A DNA stretch of 64,000 bases from JAGMXM01 sp964458325. GTDB taxonomy: Bacteria; Verrucomicrobiota; Verrucomicrobiia; Limisphaerales; UBA1319. The DNA lies in the NCBI GenBank assembly GCA_964458325.1, contig CAYWIM010000001.1, positions 62,001-126,000 of the forward strand, given 5' to 3'. The position numbers and the translations under genes are program-made. Of the stretch, positions 1 to 11,500 are shown piece by piece (the first letter of the stretch is position 1; every line of letters starts with the position of its first letter). The notes beneath the pieces are model-generated. The model did not search any database. It was given only the letters and a program-made list of their open reading frames with translations, and was not told the origin of the DNA.

Positions 1-1
1 G

Positions 2-1534
2 GCGAGCGTCGAGGTTTTCGCGGCCGTGGTGAAGCGGGAAGTGATCGCATGGTTCGAGAAAATGGCGGCGGCGGCGGGGGTTCGGCTGGCGGCCTTGGGC
101 CTGGAATCGGCGGCTCACGCGAGAGCGCTGGCGGGACTGGACGATGCATCCGACGGAGGCGCGACGGCCTTGGTTCGGCTGCGGTCCCGAGAGGTGTTGA
201 TCGAGGTGTTTCAGGGGCCGGTTCTGCGCTTCAGCAAACTGGCGACGCTTTCGGGCGGGAGCGAAGCCACGGCGGAACCCGTGAGGGCTTCAGCCAATGG
301 ATCGGAGACGGCGACCGATTCAACCTGGGGGCCTGCGGTTCGGACTGAGATTATCCGGGGATTGCACGGGTACGAGGGTGTGCCAGGCCATCCGCCGATC
401 CGCTGTGTCTTCGTGACTGGCCGCACCGGGGGTGAGGCGGAGGTGATGGCCGAGCTGACGGCTCGGCATGGGCTGCCGGCTCGAATGCTGGATGAGGATT
501 TGCTGCGGCGGCAATGCCCGCTGGCGGCCGGGATCCATCCCGAGGGTTTGGGTGCAGCCGGGCTGGCGTGGGGGATGTTGGACGATGCGGGATTGCCGCT
601 GGATTTCCTGCATCCGCGCCGGCCGGCGGCGGGCCGGCGGAGCCGGGCATGGACGCGGTGGCTGCTGGCGGCCCTGATCGGCGCGTCCCTGGTGGGCGTG
701 TGGGGAGTGCGCTCGCACGGCCTCGACCAGCGCCGGAGCATTCAGGACCAACTGCGGATGCAGGTCGAGCAGGGCGAAAAGAGCCGGCCGCTTTTCCGGG
801 AAACGCGCCTGAAAGCGCGCGTCGTCGAGGGCTGGTTGAACGAACGGCGGCAGTGGCTGGATTCCTGCGCGCATCTGAGCTCGCTGTTGCCAGGCGCAGG
901 GGATTTGTACATCACGTCCCTATCCACCGGCACGAAGGGGACGATCTATCTGGCGGTGCGGGCGCGATCCGGGGATCTCCTGGCTCAACTGGACCGGCAA
1001 TTGCGGGCGGCGGGTTATGACTTGAAGCCGCTGGCGGTCACCCCCAGCGCCGACCCTCACGGATACGGCTTCCAGACCACCGTGGAACTGAAGCTGCCCG
1101 AGAAGTTTGAGGTCAACGTCGCCGATCTCCGAGCGCCGGATCGCCCCGCCGATGACGCATCCTTGGATGCGGCGGCGGCTCGAGCGCGTTCGGCGCAAGG
1201 GCCGCAGCGGGCCCAGCCGAACCAGGCGCCCGCGGAACCGCCTGGCGCGCGGATCCGCTCGGGTCCGGAGCCGCAGCGGCCGTCGAGCGCCTCGCCTTCG
1301 GAACCGTCTGGCGCGCGGATGCGTTCGGATCCGGAGCCGCAGCGGCCGTCGAACCAGCCGTCCGCGGAACCGCCTGGCGCGCGGATGCGCTCGGGTCCGG
1401 AGCCGCAGCGGCCGTCGAACGCCTCGCCTCCGGAACCGTCCGGGGGTCGTCCGCGCATGGGGCCGGGGCAGCGGGGGGCGTCGAATGGGCCGGCGGGTGA
1501 GGAGGCGCGCCCCTGGAGGAGGGCCAGGCAATGA
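2..1534 (+). CDS. PilM/GspL-like assembly protein, 5' end outside window
   Basis: The reading frame is already open at the window edge, so the start lies upstream; about 510 residues are visible. The first ~200 resemble the second half of the actin-like PilM/GspL fold. A membrane segment follows (near residue 215 counted from the GTG at 26), then a periplasmic PilN-like region. The last ~100 residues are a low-complexity Pro/Arg/Glu tail made of four 22-residue repeats. In the family this protein links the cytoplasmic ATPase to the periplasmic alignment complex of type IV pili or type II secretion. It overlaps the next gene by ATGA. The same PilM-plus-PilN architecture recurs at 36116-37555. 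The family call is by fold pattern and context, with no single diagnostic motif; an exact PilM or GspL label is not possible. Confidence 0.7.
   Translation, partial: ASVEVFAAVVKREVIAWFEKMAAAAGVRLAALGLESAAHARALAGLDDASDGGATALVRLRSREVLIEVFQGPVLRFSKLATLSGGSEATAEPVRASANGSETATDSTWGPAVRTEIIRGLHGYEGVPGHPPIRCVFVTGRTGGEAEVMAELTARHGLPARMLDEDLLRRQCPLAAGIHPEGLGAAGLAWGMLDDAGLPLDFLHPRRPAAGRRSRAWTRWLLAALIGASLVGVWGVRSHGLDQRRSIQDQLRMQVEQGEKSRPLFRETRLKARVVEGWLNERRQWLDSCAHLSSLLPGAGDLYITSLSTGTKGTIYLAVRARSGDLLAQLDRQLRAAGYDLKPLAVTPSADPHGYGFQTTVELKLPEKFEVNVADLRAPDRPADDASLDAAAARARSAQGPQRAQPNQAPAEPPGARIRSGPEPQRPSSASPSEPSGARMRSDPEPQRPSNQPSAEPPGARMRSGPEPQRPSNASPPEPSGGRPRMGPGQRGASNGPAGEEARPWRRARQ
1235..1498 (+). repeat. 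66-bp minisatellite, four in-frame copies
   Basis: Four consecutive 66-bp units encode 22-residue repeats that begin E-P-P/S-G-A-R and carry G/D-P-E-P-Q-R-P-S. The first three are close copies and the fourth is diverged. They form the charged, proline-rich C-terminal tail of the PilM/GspL-like protein. Confidence 0.85.
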
Positions 1535-2532
1535 ACCGGCGCGAAAAGACATTGGCGATGGCGGTGGGATGTCTGGGGGTGGCGTTGGCGTTGGTTTGGC
1601 TGTTCCATTGGCTGGTGGTTAAGCCCTGGCGCGACGCCGATCGCCAGACCGCCAGCTTGCGGGATCGTCTGCAGCAGGTCGCGGAAGAGCGGCAGGCATT
1701 CTTCACGGCCCAGCGCTACCTCGAGGGAGTGGTCACTAACACCTTCCATTCGGATCCCGAAGTGGCGGCCGCTACGGCCGGGAAACTCCTCACGGACCTG
1801 ATTTCCCAGCTCGGATTGTCCGACGCTCAATTCACCCGGATCCCATCCGGACCGCGGCGTCTGCGAGGCGCCCAGGAGGTCGGGTGGACGGTCCAGGGCG
1901 AAGGGCCGATGGCGCGGATCGTCGACCTGTTGTTCTCTTTGGAGAAGGGCAGCCTGGTTCATCGGATCGACAACCTGGTGCTCACGGCGGCGGATCGGCC
2001 GGGGCGGGTCAAGGCCCGTTTCCGCTATCTGACCCTGGTGGTGGATCCGCCGCCGGCCGCCATTCCTCTGGATCCGGCGCCCGAAGTGGCGATGGACCGG
2101 TCCGCGCGGGGCCGGTACGATCTCATCGTCGATCGGGATCTATGGCGGCCTTACATTCGGCGGGCGGTGGCCGCATCGGAGCCGTCGGCTCCTCGATCGA
2201 TGTCGCCCCCATCAACGGATTCGGGGCCGAGACTGAACCTGTTGAAGGTGGTGTCGCTGTCCGAGTGGCGGGGTGTGCCCGAGGTGCACATCTGCGACAC
2301 AACGTCGATGCGGATCCAGCGGTATCATCCGGGTGACGAGCTGGCCGGGGCCCGGGTTGTGATGATTGATTACCGGCGGCGTCCGCGTTCGGACAAGCCG
2401 GATCTGTGGTCGGCCAGCCGAGTGATCCTGCGCTGGGGGAGCGAGTATTGGGCCGTCGAACACGGTCAAACCCTGGCTGATAAACATCTGCTTTCGCCCG
2501 GCGATTTGCCGCCGGACATGCCGGAATCTTGA
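1531..2532 (+). CDS. PilO/GspM-like protein with PilP/GspC-like C-terminal part
   Basis: 333 residues. A short cytoplasmic N-terminus (MNRREK) is followed by one membrane helix (about 8-28), a coiled-coil stretch and an alpha/beta ferredoxin-like region typical of PilO/GspM. From about residue 190 the sequence changes: a Y-D-L-I-V-D-R-D-L-W-R-P segment resembles the start of the GspC/PilP homology region, and a small beta domain follows. I infer a fusion of inner-membrane alignment components that are separate genes in the second cluster (35593-36126 and 34856-35596). The start is set by an ATGA overlap and a GGAGGAGG ribosome site 8 bases upstream. It would sit in the inner membrane and contact the secretin N-domains. 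Confidence 0.65.
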   Translation: MNRREKTLAMAVGCLGVALALVWLFHWLVVKPWRDADRQTASLRDRLQQVAEERQAFFTAQRYLEGVVTNTFHSDPEVAAATAGKLLTDLISQLGLSDAQFTRIPSGPRRLRGAQEVGWTVQGEGPMARIVDLLFSLEKGSLVHRIDNLVLTAADRPGRVKARFRYLTLVVDPPPAAIPLDPAPEVAMDRSARGRYDLIVDRDLWRPYIRRAVAASEPSAPRSMSPPSTDSGPRLNLLKVVSLSEWRGVPEVHICDTTSMRIQRYHPGDELAGARVVMIDYRRRPRSDKPDLWSASRVILRWGSEYWAVEHGQTLADKHLLSPGDLPPDMPES

Positions 2533-2546
2533 ACGGTCATTGGCTT

Positions 2547-5500
2547 ATGAACAACGCGACATGGATATTGCTGGTGACGCTCCTGGTCCTGCACGGTGAC
2601 GGACCGGTGGCGGCGGCTGAGGCGGCGGCGGAGAGCGGCGCAATCGCAACGCCGTCCCCGGCGGTCGTGGCCGCGGCCACGAACGCGCTCGCATCGGCCA
2701 GCGGCAGCCAGACCAACCTGGCGGCAGCGGCTAGCGGCAGCCAGACCAACCTGGCGGCAGCGGCCAGTGGGAGCCAGACGAACCTGGCGGCAGCGGCCAG
2801 TGGGAGCCAGACGAATCTGGCGGCAGTGGCCAGTGGGAGCCAAACGAACCTAGCGGTTTCTCTGGATGCAGCGAAGCCATCCGCTTCGTCGCGCGACATC
2901 CGTTTCCAGTTCGACGGCATACCTTACACGGACGTGGTGACGCGGTTCGCGCAGATGGTGAACAAGCCGTTGCTGGGAGATTTGAAGATCGACGGTACGC
3001 TGCAGTTTATCGATCCGCAGCCGTATACTTACAGCGAGGCGCTGGAGACACTGAACTTGATCCTGGCCACCAAGGGGATGATCCTGGTCGAGACGGGGCG
3101 CTATCTGCGGCTGGTGCCCATGAAGGAGCTGGCCCAGATGCCGCTCAAGATATTCCGGGGGCTGGATCGGACGGGGGAGACCTCGCCTGGCGAGGTGGTG
3201 ACGGTGGTGCTTTCCCTGCAGAACCTCGAGGCGCAGGAGGTCTCGCAGACCATCACGCCCATGCTTTCGAGCGCCGGCTCGGTGGCGCCGCTCTCTCGCG
3301 GTCGCGGGGTGATCATCACCGACCAGCTGGGCAACATCCGCCGGATCCGCGATCTGCTTGCGGAGGTGGACACGGCGTCGCCGGTGCAGCGGCAGATGCG
3401 GACCTACACCCTGCTGCACTCTTCGGGGGCGGTGGTCTCGGACCTGATCAACAAGACATTTGGCCAGGCGACGGCCCCCAAGCGGGTCGAGTTCAACCAG
3501 CAATCGCGGCGGTACGAGGTGCTGCCGCCCGACCCCAGCGATTACGTGACGGCCATATTCGACGAGGCATCGCGGACGATGGTGCTGTATGGGCCGGCGG
3601 AGCGGGTCGATCTGGCCGAGAGCCTGATCAAGCGATTCGAGGATGAGGCCGGCTCGAAGGCGGGCGAGGTGCGCGTCTACCAGTCGCAGTCGATTCCGGC
3701 GGCGGATCTGGCGCGGCTGGTGCGCCAGGCGGTTCCGGGCGTGGCGGCCGAGAATGAATCGGGCAGCTCGGCGGCGACGAAGGCGCGGGTCATCGCGGAT
3801 CCCGTGTCCAACCGGATCATCGTGACCGCGCCTGTGGCGGGGCAGCTGGACGCCATCGAAGCCCTGATCAAGCGGCTGGACGTGGGCAGCGACGGCGCCT
3901 TTCGGCAGCTGCGCACGCTGGCGCTCAAGCACACGTCGGCCACCGCCATGGCCAGCATGATCAGCCAGCTGTTCGCCCGTCAATATCGTGTGGAAGATCC
4001 TCATCAGCGCGTCATGGTCGCGGCGGCGCCGGACGATCGCACGCTGCTGATCGACGCCACAGGCACGACCTTCGACAAGATCGAGGAGATGGTGCGGGGC
4101 CTGGATGTCGAGTCGGCGCGCGGCAGCTACGAGGTGCGAACCTACCGGCTGACCGGCTCGAACGCGGGCGAGCTGGCGCAGACGCTGGGCCGGCTGTATT
4201 CCGACCGCCAGGACCGCCGCCGGTTCGAGGAGAGCGGCGGGCTGTCGCCCCGGTTCGAGGCGGACACGGGGGCGAACGTCCTGATTGTGGCGGCGCCTCG
4301 AGTACATTTCGAGGCGATCGAAAAGCTGATCGAGGAGCTCCGCGCCCCCGCCGAGGTGGCGCAGGAAATCCGCACCTTTCGCCTGCAGCACACGAGCGCG
4401 GAGCAGATGGCGTCCGTGCTCGAGAGCTTGCTGCGGGGCGAGCGCGGGATGAGCGGCTATCGATCCTATCAGCCATACTATCCCCGATCCGGATCGGAGG
4501 TGGGGCGATTGCGGGTGATGGCGGCTCCGGGGGCCAACGCGGTTGTGGTTCAGGGGGCGCCGGAGAAACTGACGCAGGCCGAGGCCCTCATCCGCGAACT
4601 CGATCGCGCGGATGCCGCCGCAAGCCTCGAGGTGCGGACCTACCGGCTGACCGGCTCGAACGCGGGCGAGCTGGCCCAGACCCTGGCCCGGCTCTTCGGC
4701 GAGCGGCAGGGGCAGCGCCGGGCCGAGCCGGGAGCGATGGCGCCGCGGTTCGAGGCCGACACGGGCGCCAACGCGCTGATCGTGGCGGCGCAGCGCGAGC
4801 AGTTCGTGACGATCGAGAAGCTCATCGAGGAGCTGCGCACGCCGGCGGTGGTGACGAACGAGATCCGGACCTTCCGCCTGCGTCACACCACGGCTGATCA
4901 GCTGACGCCGGTGCTCGAGACGATGCTGCGCGGCGATGGCCGGTCCTATTCGGGCTATCGGTCGTACTACCCGCAGTATTCGTCCTACGGATCCCGGGGA
5001 GGAAGCGATGCGACCGGGTTGCGGATCAGCGGGGTGCCGGGAGCCAACGTCGTGGTGATTCAGGGGGCGCCGGAGAAACTGACGCAGGCCGAGGCGTTGA
5101 TCCAGGCGCTGGATCAGCCTGAGAGCGCGACGAGCCTCGAGGTGCGGACCTACCGGCTGACCGGCTCGAATGCGGGCGAGCTGGCCCAGACCCTGGCCCG
5201 GCTTTTTGGCGAGCGGCAGGGGCAGCGCCGGGCCGAGCCGGGAGCGATGGCGCCGCGGTTCGAGGCCGACACAGGCGCCAACGCGCTGATCGTGGCGGCG
5301 CAGCGCGAGCAGTTCGAGGGGATCGAAAAGCTGATCGAGGAGCTCCGCGCGCCGGCGGTGGTGACGAATGAGATCCGGACCTTCCGCCTGCGGCACACCA
5401 CGGCCGACCAGGTGACGCCGGTGCTCGAGACGATGCTGCGCGGCGATGGCCGGTCCTATTCAGGCTATCGGTCGTATTCCTCGCCCTATGGCTATTCGCC

Positions 5501-8500
5501 CTACGGATCGCGAGGAGGGAGCGATACGACTGGGTTGCGGATCAGCGGGGTGCCGGGCGCCAACGTCGTGGTGATTCAGGGGCCGTCCGAGAAACTGACG
5601 CAGGCCGAGGCGTTGATCCAGGCGCTGGATCAGCCCGAAAGCGCGACGAGCCTCGAGGTGCGGACTTACCGGCTGAGCGGATCGAACGCGGCCGAGCTGG
5701 CGCAGTCCCTGGCCCGGCTTTTTGGCGAGCGGCAGGGGCAGCGCCGGGCCGAGCCGGGAGCGATGGCGCCGCGGTTCGAGGCCGACACGGGCGCCAACGC
5801 GCTGATCGTGGCGGCGCAGCGCGAGCAGTTCGAGACGATCGAGAAGCTCATCGAGGAGCTGCGCGCGCCGGCGGTGACGGCCAACGAGATCCGGACCTTC
5901 CGCCTGCGGCACACCACAGCCGACCAGCTGACGCCGGTGCTCGAGGCGATGCTGCGCAGCGATGGACGGTCCTATTCGGGGTATCGGCCGTATTCCTCGC
6001 CGTATGGCTACTCGCCCTACGGATCGCGGGGAGGAAGCGATGCCAGCGGGCTCCGGATCAGCAGCGTGCCCGGATCCAACGCCGTGGTGGTTCAGGGTCC
6101 GTCCGAGAAACTGGCGCAGGCCGAGGCGCTGATCCAGGCGCTGGATCAGCCCGAGAGCGCATCGAGCTTCGAGGTGCGGACGTATCGGCTGACGAGCTCG
6201 AGCGCGGGTGATCTGGCGCAGTCCCTGGCGCGCCTGTTCAGCGAGCGGCAGGGGCAGCGGCGGGACGAGTCCAGGCTGCTGGCGCCGCGGTTCGAGGCGG
6301 ACATGGGGGCCAACGCGCTGATCGTGGCGGCCGCGCGGGAGCAGTTCGAGGGGATCGAAAAGCTGATCGAGGAGCTCCGCGCGCAGAGCGAGGCGGCGGT
6401 CGAGATGCGCACGTTTCATCTGCAGTACACGACCGCCGATCAGATGACGATGGTGCTCGAGACGATGCTGCGCAGCGATGGCCGGTCGTCGTCGGGATAT
6501 CGTCCTTATTACTCGCCGTATGGGGGTTTCCGGGGCGGGGGCGGCGATGCGACCGGGCTGCGGATCAGCGGGGTATCGGGCGCCAACGCTGTGGTGGTTC
6601 AGGGCCCGCCCGCCAAGGTGGCGCAGGCCGAAGCCCTGGTCCGGGACCTGGACCGGCCGGATTCCGACCAGGCCACAACCCTTCAAACCGTTCAGCTCAG
6701 GAGGGCGCAGGCCGAGCCGCTGTCCGAAGCGATCGCGCGGATTCTGAGCGGGCGGGCGCCGCCGAACCAGCCGCGCCGGGTGCAGGTCAGCGCCGTGCCG
6801 GGGTCGAACAGCCTGCTGGTGGATGGGCCGCCGGCCGAGGTGAAGGAAGTGATCCAGATCATCCGCCAGCTCGACGAGGAGAGCGTGGATGGCGGCATCG
6901 AGATCCGGGTCTACCAGCTCGAGAATGGCGAGGCGCGCGAGCTGTCGCGCGTGGTCAGCGAGCTGCTGCAGAGCCTGCCGCGGCGCGGCTCCCGGTCCGG
7001 CCGGTCGAGCTACGAGCCGGCTGTCGGCGTCGCCGCGGATGAGCGGACCAACAGCCTCATCGTGACGGGCGCCCCGGAAGTGTTCCGGATGCTCGAGCAG
7101 CTGCTGCCGTCGCTGGATCAAACGCCCGACCGATCGAATCGCGACGTGGCGTTTTACTGGCTGACGAATGCGTATGCGCCCGATGTGGCGAGTCAGATCG
7201 AGGCGATCTATGCCGACCGAGGCCGAAACGAGCAGGTGCTGGTCGAGACGGACTCGCTCGCGAACTCCCTGACGGTGGTGGCGCGCAAGTCGGATCTGGT
7301 CGAGATCGAAGCTCTGGTCGAGAAGCTGGATGCGGCGGCCCTGGACACGACGGTGCAGGTCCGGCTGGTTCCCATGGGAAAGATGTCTGCCGCCGAGATG
7401 GCGGTCCTGCTGACCAACATCTACCCTCAGGTGTCGTCCGGCCAGATGGAGATCGTGGACAAGCTGCCGGCGTCGCCCATTTTGGCGCCCGCGCCGCTCC
7501 CGCGATCCTCGAGCACCAACGACCCGGCCGCCCCGCCGGCGCAGCCGGCGCCATCCGCCGGACCCGACCAGCTGCTGTCTGCCCCAGCCGTCGAACCGGG
7601 CGTGACGAACACGTCCCAACCGGTCCTGGTCGCAGTCGATACCGTGGCCAACGCGCTCATCTTGTCCGGTCCAGCCAATGAGTTGGATCAGATCGAGTCG
7701 ATCGTCTTGGATCTCGAGATGGCGGCGACGTCGGAGGCAGCCGAGCTGAGGATGTTTCCGCTTCAGGAGGCGGACCCGGTGGCATTGGCGCGGACCTTGA
7801 ACGAGATCTTCCGGCCGGAGACGACGCGCTCGGATGCACAGCGGCAATCGGACCGGGATCGGGATCAGAGCCGCCGGGGCGCCGGAGGGGAAGATCAGCG
7901 TCCGCCTCCGCAACAGCAGCAACAACAGCAGCAGCAACCGCCGCCGCCGCCGCCCAAGGTGGTCATCGTGGCTGAATCGCGGACGCGCAGCCTGATCGCG
8001 CGGGGCAGCGCGGCGGACCTGAAGAATCTGGAGGGAGTGATCCGGCAGTTGGACGTGGCGGGGGTGGTGGCTGAACTGGGCTATCGGGTGACGCCGCTGC
8101 GGCATTCGTCGGCGGACAAGCTGTTGCCGCTGGTGAGCCAGGTGGTGACCCAGCTGAATTTGGTTCGGCCCGGCGATCCCGTCACCGTGATCCGCGATCC
8201 GCGGGGCGGCGCCCTGTTTCTCGTGGGCCGGACGAATTTACTGGATCGTGTGGCAGGGATCGTCGCCGACCTCGATTCCCCGGGCGATTACGCGGAGACG
8301 CAGGTCCGATTGATTCCGCTGAAGAACGCGCAGGCGCCGCAGCTGGCGGCGCTGTTGCAGGAGATGCTGCGGCCGGCCCCGGCGGGCGCTCGAGCTCAGG
8401 CCAGCACCGAGGCCCGCGAGCTGCAGGAGCAGGTGCGGCGGCTGCGGATCCTCGGCGACGACGGGCAGCCGGTCGCGCTGGATCTGGACCAGCCTGTCAA

Positions 8501-11500
8501 AATCCTGGCGGATCCGGTGCAGGGGAGCGGGGCGGGCAGCAACCGCCTCCTGCTGGCTTCGACACCCGCCAATCTCCGGGCATTGGAGGTGTTGGTGGCG
8601 ATGATGGATACGGTGCCGCTGATGGAAGGCATCACCGCGCGCCTGGTGCATCTCAAGCACGCCGATGCGACCGCGGTGAGCCAGATGCTGAACTCGATAT
8701 TCCAGCAAGGCCAGCGAATGGCGGATCCGGCGGGCCGGCGCGCTCAGGGGGGCGCTCGGGCCGGGGGATTGCTGGCGAGCGGCGTGAACGTGGCGGTGGA
8801 TCGCAGGAGCAACACGTTGATCCTGAGCGGCTCCGAGGAATCGCTGGCAATGGCTCAGAACCTGATCGCCCAGCTCGACCAGGAGGTCGACAGCCAGATC
8901 ACCGAGGTGCGGCTGTTCCGGCTGAAGTACGCTTCGGCGAGCCGCATGGCTCCGTTGCTTCAATCCGTGTTTTCGGAGAGCCGCGGAGGGGCGGGCGTCG
9001 AGGGATTGCGCGTGCAGATCAGCCGTCTGCAGACGGCTCTAGGCCAGAAGCCGGCGCGGACCACGGAGATCCCGGGCACGCGTCCGCCGGTGGTGATCCA
9101 GGCGGACGACACGACCAACATCCTGATCGTGGCGGCTCGGAGCGACACCATGCCGCTGATTGAAGATGTGGTGTCGACGATGGACATCCCGGCGGCCTCG
9201 GGGCTGGCGACGATCCGGATCTACCCCCTGCAGCATGCCGATGCGGCGAGCGTGCAGCGGCTGATCAACGATCTGTATCGGGGGCCCACGGCCAATCAGG
9301 TCCGGCAGGAGGATCGGCCGAGCGTGACGGTGGATCCGCGCACCAACGCCCTGGTGGTCTCGGGCAACGACAATGCCTTCGCCATCGTGGCCAGCCTGCT
9401 GGACCGGCTCGATCAGCCGCTGCCGGCCGGCCTGCAGAACATCCAGATCATCCCCCTCCAGAACGCTGACGCCGCCACCCTGGCCAGCTCGATCCAGCGG
9501 ATTCTCGATGCCCGGAGCGGCGCGCGGGGCGGGGGGGGGCGAGGCGTTGCCGCCGAGCCCACGCGGGCGGTGATCATCGGGGATCCGCGGACCAACAGCC
9601 TGCTGGTGGGCGGCCCGACCGACATGGTCGAGATGGTGCGATCGCTGGCGGGCGAGCTGGACAAGACCAGCCCGGCGTTGAGCAGCCAGGTGCGGCTGAT
9701 CCCGCTCGAGCACGCGACGGCGCAGACGCTGAGCGCGGCGCTGACGACCCTGTTCTCGCAGCGGGCAGCGCAGGCCCGGCAGCCGGATGCGCAGCGAGCC
9801 CGCCCCATCATCATCGCGGATCCGCGCAGCAACAGCCTGCTGGTGGCGGCGGGCGTCGAGGACAACCAGGTCCTGGACGCGCTGCTGGCCAAGCTCGACC
9901 GCGAGCCTGAAACGCCGGCCGTGGCGCTGACGGTGATCGGCCTGACGCACAACGATTCGGCTCGGGTGGCCCCGATGATCAGCCGCGTGTTTGCCGCCCG
10001 CCGGCAGAGCATGGCTGTGCCGGGGCAGGTGCCGCTGCCGCAGGACCAGGTCCACATCGAGCCGGACACCCTGAGCAACGCGCTGGTCGTGTCGGCCAGC
10101 CCCGAGAACCTCGAGCTCATCCGCAACCTGCTGGCGAAGGTGGATGTCGAGCCCGTGGCGGCGGAGGGCATTTTGCAGACATTCACCCTGAAACAGGCGG
10201 ACGCGCAGCGCGCGGCGGTGATGCTGCGATCGTTGATCGACCAGGGGCTGTACCGGCCGGGGCAAGCGGTGAGCGGTGCGCGGGGCTCTTCGCGCGAGGC
10301 GATCGCGGTGGCGGTGGATCCGCTGACCAACACCCTGATCGTGTCGGCCAGCCCGGAGAATCTGGCGGTGGTGCGCGAGCTGATCGAGCAGATCGATGCC
10401 CAGGCGGGCGCCGATGCCGGGAACATCCAGGTGGTCGCCTTGAAGCACGCGCGGGCATCGCAGCTGGCGACCGTGCTGGAGCAGTTCTTCCGGGCCAAGC
10501 GGGCTGCCGAGGCCACCGGCGCACCCCTCGAGCGGAGCGTGCCGGTGACCGTGACGCCAGACGACCGGACCAACACGCTGCTCGTGACGGGCGGCCGGGA
10601 ATCGCTGGCGGCCCTCGAGCGGATGATCACCCAGCTCGATGTCGAGCAGTCCGCCTCTCGGACGACCTTCAAGGTGTTTCCGTTGCGGCAGACGACGGCC
10701 AGCAAGATCCAGGCGACGCTGCAGCAGCTGTTCCTGCGGCGGCCCGCCCCGATCCGCGGGCAGCCGCCCGAGCCGATCACCGTGGTCGCCGACAGCTGGT
10801 CCAACGCCCTGGCGATCGTGGCTGCGCCCGAGGATTTTCCGATGATCGAGTCCCTGATCGCGCAATTGGACAGCGCGCCGACGGAGGCGGGGCTCGAGGT
10901 GCAGGTCTTTTCGCTGGCGAAGGCGGACGCGCGGCGGGTGGCGCAGACGATCCAGGCTCTCTACCGGGGGGGCGGCACGGTGGCCGGCATGGCCTCGCCC
11001 GTCACCGTGAACGTCGACGAGCGGCTCAACGCGCTGGTGGTCTCGGCCGGGCAGGCGGATGTTAAGCGCATCGCCGAGCTGGTCAAGAAGCTGGACACAG
11101 ACCAGGTGGCGCAGGTGTCCGAGATCCGGATCTTTCCGCTGCAGCACGCTTACGCGACGCAGCTGGCGGCGGTCCTCTCGCAGACCTTGAACGTGAAGCC
11201 GGCGGCGCTGACGGAGCAGAGCGCGAACCGGCAGTCGCTGCTGCAGTTCATCACCCGCAGCGAGGAGGGCCGCGAGCTGGTGGCGTCCGCCCTCAAGGAG
11301 GGGATCCTGGTCACGCCGGATCCGCGGACCAACTCCCTGATCGTGTCGGCGCCGGTCGATTACATGGAGATGCTCGAGCGGCTGATCCGCCAGCTGGACA
11401 CCAACATCCCCCAGATGGCCAAGATCCGCGTGTTCAACCTGCACAACGCCGATGCGCGGCAGATGTCGACGCTGCTGACCTCGGTGTTTCGGCTTCAGAC

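Noticed and set aside
2850..8105. Very long open frames on the minus strand opposite the giant secretin
   Set aside because: They have Arg/His/Leu-rich repetitive composition and no domain, and mirror the repeat structure of the plus-strand gene. This is a high-GC antisense artefact.
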